From NCBI RefSeq assembly GCF_030678875.1, contig NZ_JAUUDS010000008.1:62001-126000 (forward strand): 64,000 nucleotides of DNA, written 5' to 3'. Origin of the DNA: Sphingomonas aurea (GTDB lineage Bacteria > Pseudomonadota > Alphaproteobacteria > Sphingomonadales > Sphingomonadaceae). Positions 40,779 through 49,193 of the stretch are shown one piece after another. Position numbers and translations under genes: made by a program. How positions within the stretch are numbered: the first letter of the stretch is position 1; every line of letters begins with the position of its first letter. The notes below the pieces were generated by a model that saw only the letters and a list, made by a program, of their open reading frames with translations, was not told where the DNA came from and made no database searches.

Positions 40779-41726
40779 CTAGATCCGCTTGGCGAACCAG
40801 TGCGGCGTCACGTCCGCCTCGACCAGCGGATTGTCGGTGTCGACATGCCCCTCGGGATCGAGGTGGATCAGCACCTCGACCTTGGGGAAACGCTGCTTCA
40901 GGTTGCGCTCGACCGCCTCGACCAGATCGTGTGCGCGCGCCACGGTAATCGCCGGGTCGACCTCCATATGGAACTGCGCGAAGTCGTGGCTGCCCGACCG
41001 GCGGGTGCGGAAATCATGGATGCCGCGCAGGCCGGGCTGGCGCGCCGCGACGTCGAGGAACGCGGCGCGCTGATCCTCGGGCCACTCCTTGTCCATCAGC
41101 TGGTCGATCGCGTTCGACGACGCCTGGAACGCGCCCCAGGCCAGCCACAGCGCGATGGCGATGCCGAACAGCGCGTCGGCACCGTGCCAGCCGACATATT
41201 GGTCGAGCACCAGCGCCGCGATCACCGATCCGTTCAGCAGCACGTCCGACTGGTAATGGACGTTGTCGGCCATGATCGCGACCGACCCGGTCTGGCGGAT
41301 CGCACGGCGCTGGTACCAGAGCAGCGCCACCGTCGCGACCATTGCGACGACCGACACGCCGATGCCGAATTCCGCGTCCTGCGTTGCCGCCGGGTCGCCG
41401 AGCGCCTGCACCGCGCGCCAGCCGATCCCCGCGGCCGACGCGGTGATGAGCGCGACCTGGAACAGCGCCGCCAGCGCCTCCGCCTTCCCGTGCCCGAAAC
41501 GGTGGTCATGGTCGGCCGGCTCCCCCGCCAGCTTCACGCCGTACAGCGTCACCAGCGAGGCGAGCAGGTCGAGCGCGGTATCCGCCAGCGAGCCCAGCAT
41601 CGCCACCGACCCTGTGTGCCAGGCGGCGAACCCCTTCAGCGCCAGCAGGAACAGCGCGGTCGCGACGCTCGCCAGCGCGGCACGGATCGCTACGGGGATA
41701 AGGCGACGGCGTTCGTCCTGCGTCAT
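40779..41726 (-). CDS. Cation diffusion facilitator (FieF/YiiP-type) transporter
   Basis: A 315-residue inner-membrane exporter of divalent metals such as zinc or iron, exchanged for protons. Six helices are followed by a cytoplasmic alpha/beta domain. Site A residues are D49 and D53 in 'SLADTALDLLAS', with the partner His and Asp in 'MADNVHYQSDVLLN'. The histidine-rich loop 'DHDHRFGHGKAEAL' starts at 72. The C-terminal domain has 'HDFRTRRSGSHDFAQFHMEV'. It overlaps pdxH upstream by four bases. Confidence 0.92.
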   Translation of the reverse strand: MTQDERRRLIPVAIRAALASVATALFLLALKGFAAWHTGSVAMLGSLADTALDLLASLVTLYGVKLAGEPADHDHRFGHGKAEALAALFQVALITASAAGIGWRAVQALGDPAATQDAEFGIGVSVVAMVATVALLWYQRRAIRQTGSVAIMADNVHYQSDVLLNGSVIAALVLDQYVGWHGADALFGIAIALWLAWGAFQASSNAIDQLMDKEWPEDQRAAFLDVAARQPGLRGIHDFRTRRSGSHDFAQFHMEVDPAITVARAHDLVEAVERNLKQRFPKVEVLIHLDPEGHVDTDNPLVEADVTPHWFAKRI

Positions 41727-42295
41727 GGATAGAGAAGCCCTTCGTGCCAGCCGTCAGCCCAGACGAACAAACGTCGTTCGTGAAGCCGGTGGGCGCGATC
41801 CTGCCAAAACTCGATGCGATCGGGAATGACGCGATACCCGCCCCACTGTGGTGGTCGAGGTACATCGCCGTCTTTGAACCGCTCCTCCATCGCTCTGAAG
41901 CGCGCCTCGAACGTTTCGCGCTTGTCCAGCGGGCGCGACTGGTCCGACGCCCATGCACCGAGCTGTGAGTCGCGGCTGCGGGTAGCGAAATAAGCGTCGG
42001 ACTCCGGCTCGGTTGTCCATTGAACCTTGCCCTCGATCCGCACCTGCCGGCGCAGCGATTTCCAGTGGAACAGCAGCGCGGCGTTGGGATTGGCAGCCAG
42101 ATCGCCCGCCTTGCGCCCCTCGCGATTGGTGTAGAACACGAACCCGTCGGCCCCGTGTCCCTTCAGCAGCACCATGCGCACCGACGGGCGGCCATGTGCA
42201 TCGGCGGTGGCCAGCGCCATCGCATTGGGGTCGTTGGGCTCCGACGCCTTGGCCTCGGCGAACCAGGCGTCGAACAGGGCCAGGGGATCGTCCAT
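41723..42295 (-). CDS. pdxH: Pyridoxamine 5'-phosphate oxidase
   Basis: A 190-residue FMN enzyme that makes pyridoxal phosphate, the vitamin B6 cofactor also used by GlgP. 'RMVLLKGHGADGFVFYTN' and 'ALLFHWKSLRRQVRIEG' bind FMN and substrate; the C-terminal 'RLHERRLFVW' is slightly changed from the usual 'RLHDR'. The start at 42295 has GGGGCAGG in front and matches family openings ('MDDPLALFDAWFAEA'); an ATG four codons upstream is possible. It is divergent from ku. Confidence 0.92.
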   Translation of the reverse strand: MDDPLALFDAWFAEAKASEPNDPNAMALATADAHGRPSVRMVLLKGHGADGFVFYTNREGRKAGDLAANPNAALLFHWKSLRRQVRIEGKVQWTTEPESDAYFATRSRDSQLGAWASDQSRPLDKRETFEARFRAMEERFKDGDVPRPPQWGGYRVIPDRIEFWQDRAHRLHERRLFVWADGWHEGLLYP

Positions 42296-42327
42296 GACCT
42301 GCCCCATAGAGCATTCGGTCGGCGAAC

Positions 42328-42352
42328 GGAACGAGTCCGCGCGGCCTGCATT
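42328..42352 (+). promoter_or_regulatory. Candidate EcfG-type promoter of ku
   Basis: GGAAC (42328-42332) is followed after 16 bases by CATT (42349-42352); the consensus is GGAAC-N16/17-CGTT, one mismatch. It lies 29 bases before the ku start. Rhizobial ku genes are known to be under general-stress control, which makes this plausible but unproven. Confidence 0.35.
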
Positions 42353-42380
42353 GAATCGCCCGCGAAACGAGGGATTTGCG

Positions 42381-43238
42381 ATGGCCGCACGGGCATATTG
42401 GCAGGGGCAGATCAGGCTGGCGCTGGTGTCGATCCCGGTCGAGATCTACTCGGCGACCCGCAGCGGCGCCGCGGTCCAGTTCCGCCAGATCCACGAGCCG
42501 ACCGGCAAGCCGATCAGCTACGAGAAGGTCGTGACCGGCGTCGGCCCGGTCGACCTGGACGACATCGTCAAGGGTTACGAGGTGTCGAAGGGCGAGTACG
42601 TCCTGCTCGACCAGGACGAGATCGACGCGGTAAAGCTCGAATCGAAGAAGACGCTGGAGCTGACGCAGTTCGTCGACGCCTCCGAGATCGACGTCCTCTA
42701 TTACGAGAAGCCCTATTTCGTCGTCCCTGCCGATGATCTGGCCGAAGAGGCGTTCATCGTTCTGCGCGAGGCGCTGCGCCGCACCAAGAAGGTCGGACTC
42801 GGCCAACTGGCGATGCGCGGCCGCGAATATGTCGTCAGCCTGAAACCGTGCGGGCGCGGCATGGTGCTGGAGACGCTCCGCTATGCCGACGAGGTGCACA
42901 AGGCGCAGGGTTATTTCCGCGAGATCCCCGACGACAAGCCCGATGCCGAGCTGCTCGACCTGGCCGAGGCGCTGATCGACCGCAAGACCGCCGCCTTCCA
43001 CCCCCAAGAGTTCCACGACCGCTATGTCGACGCGCTGAAGGGTCTGATCGAGCGCAAGCGCAAGGCGAACGGCAAGAAGGTCATCGAGGACAAGGGCGGC
43101 GCCGAGCCGAAATCCTCCAACGTCGTCGACCTGATGGCGGCGCTGCGCAAATCGATGGGCGACAAGCCCAAGGCCGCGGCGAAAACGCCCGCGAAGAAGG
43201 CGCCAGCGCGCAAGCCGGCGGCGAAGAAACGTGCCTGA
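42381..43238 (+). CDS. ku: Non-homologous end-joining protein Ku
   Basis: A 285-residue DNA end-binding protein that recruits LigD to double-strand breaks. The bacterial Ku core runs from 'WQGQIRLALVSIPVEIYSAT' (about 7-26) through 'LRYADEVHKAQGYFREIPDD'. The last 30 or so residues are a Lys/Ala/Pro-rich tail ('KTPAKKAPARKPAAKKRA') that binds DNA. The start at 42381 follows GAGGGA. It is divergent from pdxH and followed by ligD in the same direction. Confidence 0.94.
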   Translation: MAARAYWQGQIRLALVSIPVEIYSATRSGAAVQFRQIHEPTGKPISYEKVVTGVGPVDLDDIVKGYEVSKGEYVLLDQDEIDAVKLESKKTLELTQFVDASEIDVLYYEKPYFVVPADDLAEEAFIVLREALRRTKKVGLGQLAMRGREYVVSLKPCGRGMVLETLRYADEVHKAQGYFREIPDDKPDAELLDLAEALIDRKTAAFHPQEFHDRYVDALKGLIERKRKANGKKVIEDKGGAEPKSSNVVDLMAALRKSMGDKPKAAAKTPAKKAPARKPAAKKRA

Positions 43239-43252
43239 CCGCCACACTCTTC

Positions 43253-43328
43253 GCCCCTGCACGGGCAGGGGCCTCCCGGTAGAAAGGCGCGTGCTTGCGG
43301 GGAGAGGCCCCAGCCTGCGCTGGGGTGA
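43253..43328. repeat. REP-type pair of hairpins between ku and ligD
   Basis: GCCCCTGC/GCAGGGGC (8-bp stem, 43253-43272) and CCCCAGC/GCTGGGG (7-bp stem, 43308-43325) flank a short spacer. The first lies 15 bases after the ku stop and could terminate or process the transcript. It is unrelated to the family A repeat. Confidence 0.55.
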
Positions 43329-43337
43329 CGGAGCGCG

Positions 43338-45833
43338 ATGACCGACCCCCTCGCCCGCTATAATGCCAAGCGCGACTTCACCAGGACCGCCGAACCCGCC
43401 GGCACGCTCGCCCCCGGCAAGGGCAACAGCTTCATGGTCCAGAAGCACTACGCCACCCGCCTCCACTGGGACTTCCGCCTCGAGATCGATGGCGTGCTGA
43501 AGAGCTGGGCGGTCACCCGCGGCCCCAGCCTCGATCCCGCCGAGAAACGGCTGGCGGTGCGGACCGAGGACCACCCGCTGTCCTACGCGACGTTCGAGGG
43601 AGTGATCCCCGCCGGCGAATATGGCGGCGGCACGGTAATGCTGTGGGATCGCGGCACTTGGGCCCCCATTGCGGGCAAGAGCGCGAAGGACCTGGAGAAA
43701 GGCCATCTCCACTTCGTCCTGAACGGCGAGCGGATGAGGGGCGAGTGGCTGCTGATCCGCCTGAAGGGCCGCCCCAGGGAGAAGCGCGAGAACTGGCTGC
43801 TCCGCAAGATCGACGACGCCGAGGCTGGCGGCACCGACACGCTGGTCGAGGAGGCCCTGACCAGCATTGCGACGGGTCGGACCATGGCCGAGATCGCGGA
43901 GGGTAAAGATCCTCCCCTGCAAGGGGAGGGGGACCGCCGGCCGAAGGCTGGTGGTGGAGGGGTGTCTCCCCTCGCGAGCCGGGATACCCCTCCACCACCG
44001 CGCGACGCGCGGCGGTCCCCCTCCCCCTCCGGGGGAAGATCTTTAGCGGACTTCATCCCACCCCAGCTCTGCACGCTGGTCGACTCGGTCCCCACCGGCA
44101 GCAACTGGCTCCACGAGATCAAATACGACGGCTACCGCGCCATCATCGCTCTCGCGGATGGCAAGGCGAAGGTCTTCACCCGCAACGGCCTCGACTGGAC
44201 CGACAAGTTCGCCCACATCGCTGCCGCTATCGGCACCCTGCCCGGCAGCGCGCTGATCGACGGCGAGATCGTCGCGTTCAAGAACGACAAGCCCGACTTC
44301 GCCACACTGAAGGACGCGATCAGCACCGGCGGCGCGATGACGTTCTTCGCCTTCGACCTGCTCCACCAGAACGGCGAGGATCTGACCGACCTGCCGCTCA
44401 CCGCCCGCAAGGAGCGGCTGCGCGCGCTGCTCGGCGATGATCGCGACGCCGTTCGCTTCTCCGAGCACGTCACCGGCTCGGGCGAGGCGCTCTTCGAGCA
44501 GATGTGCGCCGAGGGGCTGGAGGGCATCGTCTCGAAGCGCGCGGACGCGCCCTATCGCAGCGGGCGCAGCAAGGCGTGGCTCAAGGCCAAGTGCATCGCC
44601 CGGCAGGAGTTCGTCATCCTCGGCTGGCAACCCTCAACCAAGCGCCGCGGCTTCGCCTCGCTGCTGGTCGGCGTTCGGGAGGGCGGCACTTATGTCTATC
44701 GCGGCAAGGTCGGCACCGGCTTCACCCAGGCGATCTTCGACGACCTGACGCCCCGGCTCGACCGGCTCGCCCGCAAGACGGCGCCGGTCGAGGCCCCCCG
44801 CGCGGCGGTTCGCGGCGCCCGTTGGGTCACGCCGAAGCTGGTCGCCGAGATCGCCTATGCCGAGATCACGCCCGACGGGATGCTGCGCCACGCCAGCTTC
44901 ATCGGCCTGCGTGGCGACAAGCCGGCAGACGAGGTGGTCGACGAGCGCACCGCCGACACGCCCGCTCCCGCCGTCACGATCAAGGTCAGCAGCCGCGACC
45001 GGGTGATCTTCCCGGAGTCGGACGTCACCAAGGGAGAACTGGCCGACTATTACGCCGCGGTCGCCGGCATCATGCTGCCGGTCACCGGCCACCGCCCGGT
45101 CAGCCTGGTCCGCTGTCCCCAAGGTCGCGCCCGCGCCTGTTTCTTCCAGAAGCACGATGCCGGCAGCTTCGGCACGGCCGTGCATCAGGTGCCCGTGCGC
45201 GAGAAGGACGGATCGACCGAGAATTACCTGTGGGTCGACGATGCCGACGGGCTGGTCGCCTGCGTCCAGATGGGCTCGATCGAGTTCCACGGCTGGGGCT
45301 CGCGCGTCGAGACGCTGGAACGGCCCGACCGCCTCGTCTTCGATCTCGACCCCGACGAGGGACTGGGCTTCGCCGAGACGAAAAAGGCGGCCGAGCATCT
45401 GAAGGAACAGCTCGCCGAACTGGGGCTGACCAGCTTCCCGCTGCTGTCGGGCGGCAAGGGCGTCCACGTCGTCGTGCCGCTGACTCCGCAGGCGGAATGG
45501 CCCGCGGTCAAGGACTTCGCCAGCCGCTTCGCCCAGGCGCTGGCCCAAGCAGAGCCCGACCGCTTCGTCGCGACCATGGCCAAGGCGAAGCGCAAGGGCC
45601 GGATCTTCATCGACTGGCTGCGCAACCAGCGCGGAAGCACCGCGATCATGCCCTATTCCGCCCGCGCCCGCGCCGGCGCACCGGTGGCCGCGCCGGTATT
45701 ATGGACCGAGCTGCGCGACCTCGACACCGCCGCACGGTGGGGCGTGCGAGACGTGGGCGAACTGCTGAACCGCGCGAACGGCCGGTCGCTTGCCGGTTGG
45801 GGCGTGGCCGACCAGGTACTGCCGGACCTCTAG
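43338..45833 (+). CDS. ligD: ATP-dependent DNA ligase LigD (PE-LIG-POL) with repeat-encoded linker
   Basis: An 831-residue multidomain NHEJ enzyme. The N-terminal 3'-phosphoesterase (about 8-165) has 'FMVQKHYATRLHWDFRLE'. The central ATP ligase carries K262 in 'HEIKYDGYRAI', the residue that becomes adenylated. The C-terminal primase-polymerase (about 540-831) has 'FDLDPDEG' with D669 and D671. The domain order is PE-LIG-POL. Residues about 190-236, between PE and LIG, are encoded by a complete family A palindromic repeat and read as Pro/Gly/Arg-rich sequence without folded character. The frame stays open through it, so the protein is probably functional. It partners Ku. Confidence 0.94.
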   Translation: MTDPLARYNAKRDFTRTAEPAGTLAPGKGNSFMVQKHYATRLHWDFRLEIDGVLKSWAVTRGPSLDPAEKRLAVRTEDHPLSYATFEGVIPAGEYGGGTVMLWDRGTWAPIAGKSAKDLEKGHLHFVLNGERMRGEWLLIRLKGRPREKRENWLLRKIDDAEAGGTDTLVEEALTSIATGRTMAEIAEGKDPPLQGEGDRRPKAGGGGVSPLASRDTPPPPRDARRSPSPSGGRSLADFIPPQLCTLVDSVPTGSNWLHEIKYDGYRAIIALADGKAKVFTRNGLDWTDKFAHIAAAIGTLPGSALIDGEIVAFKNDKPDFATLKDAISTGGAMTFFAFDLLHQNGEDLTDLPLTARKERLRALLGDDRDAVRFSEHVTGSGEALFEQMCAEGLEGIVSKRADAPYRSGRSKAWLKAKCIARQEFVILGWQPSTKRRGFASLLVGVREGGTYVYRGKVGTGFTQAIFDDLTPRLDRLARKTAPVEAPRAAVRGARWVTPKLVAEIAYAEITPDGMLRHASFIGLRGDKPADEVVDERTADTPAPAVTIKVSSRDRVIFPESDVTKGELADYYAAVAGIMLPVTGHRPVSLVRCPQGRARACFFQKHDAGSFGTAVHQVPVREKDGSTENYLWVDDADGLVACVQMGSIEFHGWGSRVETLERPDRLVFDLDPDEGLGFAETKKAAEHLKEQLAELGLTSFPLLSGGKGVHVVVPLTPQAEWPAVKDFASRFAQALAQAEPDRFVATMAKAKRKGRIFIDWLRNQRGSTAIMPYSARARAGAPVAAPVLWTELRDLDTAARWGVRDVGELLNRANGRSLAGWGVADQVLPDL
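43905..44044. repeat. Palindromic repeat, family A, inserted in frame inside ligD
   Basis: Full copy of 140 bases bounded by AAAGATC and GATCTTT inverted ends. It contains CTCCCC...GGGGAG, GGTGGAGGGGTGTC, ATACCCCTCCACCACCG and the terminal GTCCCCCTCCCCC hairpin, as in the copies at 14672 and 60904. It lies wholly inside the ligD reading frame, at the domain linker. Confidence 0.85.
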
Positions 45834-45860
45834 GGGAAGTCCGCCCCCCAACCGCTTCAG

Positions 45861-45957
45861 TCGTCATTCTCGCGAAGGCGAGAATCCAGACGCGCAACCA
45901 TCGCGTAGGCCACCGACGTCAGCGGTTCTGGATCCCCGCCTGCGCGGGGATGACGAG
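45861..45957. repeat. REPIN-like element between convergent ligD and treS
   Basis: Two REP units face each other: CATTCTCGCGAAGGCGAGAATCC near 45865 and GGATCCCCGCCTGCGCGGGGATG near 45930, with a 40-base spacer. This is the common 'cgcgaaggcg' REP type. It probably also terminates both converging genes. Confidence 0.65.
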
Positions 45958-45974
45958 TATGGAAGTGAGCTCCC

Positions 45975-48900
45975 TCACCCCACCAACCGCCGCCCCGCCC
46001 GGAACAGGCCATCCACCGGCACCTCCAGCCAGTCGGGCCGGTTCGCCGCCTCATACCCCACCTCATATGCCGCCTTCGCCACCAGCAGCAGGTCGAGCAG
46101 CGCGGCATCCGGCTTGGCATCACTGGCGGCGGTGTACGCGTCGAGAAAAGCCTCGCGCGCGCCGTGGCAGAACCGGGCGTAGCGATGCTCGGCGCGCAGC
46201 GCCTCCGTCTCCGGCCCGGGCGGGCGCGAGCGATCGGCGACCGCCGTCGCGTAATCGAACGAGCGCAATATGCCCGCCACGTCGCGCAGCGGCAGGTCCT
46301 TGGCCCGGCGCTCGGCCAGCGGCTGCGCGGGCTGCCCCTCGAAATCGATCAGCATCACGTCGCCGCCGGTCACCAACACCTGCCCCAGATGCAGGTCGCC
46401 GTGAATGCGGGTGCGCTGCTGACCGACCGTCGCCGCCGCCACGTCGCGCACCTTCGCGCGCAACGCGTCGCCGTTCGTCGCCAGCCACTCGGCCGCCTCG
46501 CCGGCCAGCCCGGCCGCATCGATCTGCGCCAGCGCATTGTCGACGTCCGCCAGCACCTGCCCGGCAAGCCGCTCCGTACCGGCTGCGTCCATCGGCTCCG
46601 GCGCGAAGGCCGCATCGTCGGTAGGCCGTGCCAGCACGCCGTGCATCTCGGCCAACCGCCGGCCCAGCGTTTCGGCGAAATTGCGGTAGTTGGCGAAGGT
46701 CGTGTTATCCTCGGTCGCCAGCCGCTCCAGCACGCCCAGCGTCCAGTTCCACGCATCGCCCTGATTATGGACGAAGCGCTGCGCCAGCATCAGCAGTGTG
46801 TCGTCGGCCGTGCGCCGCACCTCGCCCAGGACCGGCGGCACCGCCTCGAACCCGCCCGCGACCAGATGACGCACCATCTCGGCATCGGGGTGGACGCCAC
46901 TCTCCAGGCGGCGGAGCAGCTTCAGCACCACCGACTGGCCGATCACCAGCGAGCTGTTCGACTGTTCGGCGGTCAGCCAGTCGATCTCGGCATCCGGCTC
47001 GACATCGAGGCCGTCGGCGGAACAGGCGATCGCCTCTTCCCCCTCGCCCAGCGTCGCGCCACCCTGCATTGCCGCGATCACCGAGCGGGCGAACTCGGCG
47101 ACGGTGAAGCCATCGGTCAGCAGCCCGACCTGCCGCCCGCGCCGCACCCGCGCCAGCGCAAGGGCGCCGGCGAAGCGGCTCTGCGCCTCTCCCTCCCACA
47201 CGATACCCAGTGGCAGGGCGTAACGGTGGGTGGCCTTGTCCGTCTCGACCTCGATCTCGGCGAGCAGCAGGTCGTCGATGTCCGGCAGCGCGTCGAGCCG
47301 TACGATCCGCACCGCCGCGATGCTCTCGTCCTTCGCACCGAACCAGCGGCGCTGCGCGACATAGGCGGGCAGCACGTCCCGCTCCAGCACGGACCGGTTC
47401 GATCCGACCGCGATGTCGCCGAAGCCGGGTCGCAGCACGAAGGTGAAGCGCTCCGCCTCAAGCGGTGTCGGTGCGGAGGCCCAGCTCGGCGCGTCGGCTT
47501 CGGTCGACAGCGCGAACCACAGGAAGCCATAGGGCGGCAGCGTCAGCACATAGGGATTGATCCCGATCGGCGGAAACGGCGTGCCGCCGGTCAGTTCGAT
47601 CGGGGTGCGGCCGACATGGTCGGGCAGGTCCAGCTCGACCGCCTGCGCGGTGCGGCCGAGATTGAAGACGCACAGGATCGTGTCGCCCTCATGCTCGCGG
47701 ACATAGGCCAGGATCTTGCGATTGGCGGGCCGCAGGAAGGTCTGGGTGCCACGGCCGAAGGCGGGATGCTCGCGCCGAACCGCCAGCATCCGCTTGACGG
47801 CGTTCAGCATCGAATGGCGGTCGCGCTCCTGCGCCTCGACATTCACCGCCTCGTACCCGTAGAGCGGGTCCTGGATCACCGGCAGCGTCAGGCTCGGCGG
47901 GTCGCAGCGGCTGAACCCGCCGTTGCGGTCGGGCGACCATTGCATGGGGGTGCGGACACCGTCGCGGTCGCCGAGATGGATATTGTCCCCCATCCCGATC
48001 TCGTCGCCATAATAGAGCACCGGGGTGCCCGGCATCGTCAGGAGCAGCGCGTTCATCAGCTCGACCCGCCGCCGGTCCCGCTCCATCAGCGGCGCCAGCC
48101 GCCGGCGGATGCCCAGATTGATCCGCGCGCGCCGGTCGGCGGCATAGGTGTTCCACAGATAGTCCCGCTCGGCGTCGGTCACCATTTCGAGCGTCAGCTC
48201 GTCATGGTTGCGCAGGAAGATCGCCCATTGGCAATTCTCCGGAATGTCCGGCGTCTGGCGCATGATGTCGGTGATCGGGAAGCGATCCTCCTGAGCCACC
48301 GCCATGTACATGCGCGGCATCAGCGGGAAGTGGAACGCCATGTGGCACTCGTCGCCGCGCCCGTCGGCGCCATCGCCGAAATATTGCTGCGTGTCCTCCG
48401 GCCACATATTCGCCTCGGCCAGCAGCATCCGGTCGGGATATTCCGCGTCGAGCGCGGCGCGTATCTTCTTCAGCACATCGTGCGTTTCGGACAGGTTCTC
48501 GTTCGACGTCCCGTCCCGCTCGATCAGATAGGGGATCGCGTCGAGCCGCAGCCCGTCGACCCCCATGTCGAGCCAGAAGCGCATGACCTGCAGCACCTCT
48601 TCCAGCACCGCCGGATTGTCGAAGTTCAGGTCGGGCTGGTGGCTGTAGAAGCGGTGCCAGAAATAGGCGCCCGCCTCCTCGTCCCAGGTCCAGTTCGACT
48701 TCTCGGTGTCGAGGAAGATGATGCGCGTGCCCGAGTAGAGCTTGTCGTCGTCCGACCAGACGTAGAAGTTCCGCTCCGGACTACCCGGCGGCGCGCGGCG
48801 CGCGGCCTGGAACCAGGGATGCTGGTCCGAGGTGTGGTTGATAACCAGCTCGAACACCACGCGGATGCCGCGCGCGTGCGCGGCGGCGATGAAGGCGGTG

Positions 48901-49193
48901 GCGTCCTCCATCGTGCCGTAATCGGGCGACACCTCGCGATATTCAGCGATGTCGTACCCGTCGTCGCGCCGCGGACTGGGATAGAAGGGCAGCAGCCAGA
49001 TACAGGTGACGCCCAAGTCGGCGATGTAGTCCAGCTTCTGGATCAGCCCCTTGAAGTCGCCGATCCCGTCATTGTTCGAATCGTAGAAGGACTTGATGTG
49101 GACCTGATAGATCACCGCATCCTTGTACCACAGCGGGTCCGCCCCGACCGTGTTGGCGTGGGTCGTCGCCGTCTCGCCCTCACTCATGCTCAT
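45975..49193 (-). CDS. treS: Trehalose synthase / maltokinase fusion (TreS-Pep2/Mak)
   Basis: A 1072-residue bifunctional cytoplasmic protein. Residues about 20-560 are a GH13 trehalose synthase that interconverts trehalose and maltose, with nucleophile D218 in 'GLRLDAIPYL' and the acid/base glutamate in 'LLAEANMWPED'. Residues about 580-1072 are a maltokinase, with 'TRIHGDLHLGQVL' and 'VMLIDFEGQP' as kinase catalytic and metal loops. Together they turn trehalose into maltose-1-phosphate for GlgE. The start at 49193 overlaps the glgE stop in ATGA; the frame extends upstream inside glgE without family resemblance. Confidence 0.94.
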   Translation of the reverse strand: MSMSEGETATTHANTVGADPLWYKDAVIYQVHIKSFYDSNNDGIGDFKGLIQKLDYIADLGVTCIWLLPFYPSPRRDDGYDIAEYREVSPDYGTMEDATAFIAAAHARGIRVVFELVINHTSDQHPWFQAARRAPPGSPERNFYVWSDDDKLYSGTRIIFLDTEKSNWTWDEEAGAYFWHRFYSHQPDLNFDNPAVLEEVLQVMRFWLDMGVDGLRLDAIPYLIERDGTSNENLSETHDVLKKIRAALDAEYPDRMLLAEANMWPEDTQQYFGDGADGRGDECHMAFHFPLMPRMYMAVAQEDRFPITDIMRQTPDIPENCQWAIFLRNHDELTLEMVTDAERDYLWNTYAADRRARINLGIRRRLAPLMERDRRRVELMNALLLTMPGTPVLYYGDEIGMGDNIHLGDRDGVRTPMQWSPDRNGGFSRCDPPSLTLPVIQDPLYGYEAVNVEAQERDRHSMLNAVKRMLAVRREHPAFGRGTQTFLRPANRKILAYVREHEGDTILCVFNLGRTAQAVELDLPDHVGRTPIELTGGTPFPPIGINPYVLTLPPYGFLWFALSTEADAPSWASAPTPLEAERFTFVLRPGFGDIAVGSNRSVLERDVLPAYVAQRRWFGAKDESIAAVRIVRLDALPDIDDLLLAEIEVETDKATHRYALPLGIVWEGEAQSRFAGALALARVRRGRQVGLLTDGFTVAEFARSVIAAMQGGATLGEGEEAIACSADGLDVEPDAEIDWLTAEQSNSSLVIGQSVVLKLLRRLESGVHPDAEMVRHLVAGGFEAVPPVLGEVRRTADDTLLMLAQRFVHNQGDAWNWTLGVLERLATEDNTTFANYRNFAETLGRRLAEMHGVLARPTDDAAFAPEPMDAAGTERLAGQVLADVDNALAQIDAAGLAGEAAEWLATNGDALRAKVRDVAAATVGQQRTRIHGDLHLGQVLVTGGDVMLIDFEGQPAQPLAERRAKDLPLRDVAGILRSFDYATAVADRSRPPGPETEALRAEHRYARFCHGAREAFLDAYTAASDAKPDAALLDLLLVAKAAYEVGYEAANRPDWLEVPVDGLFRAGRRLVG

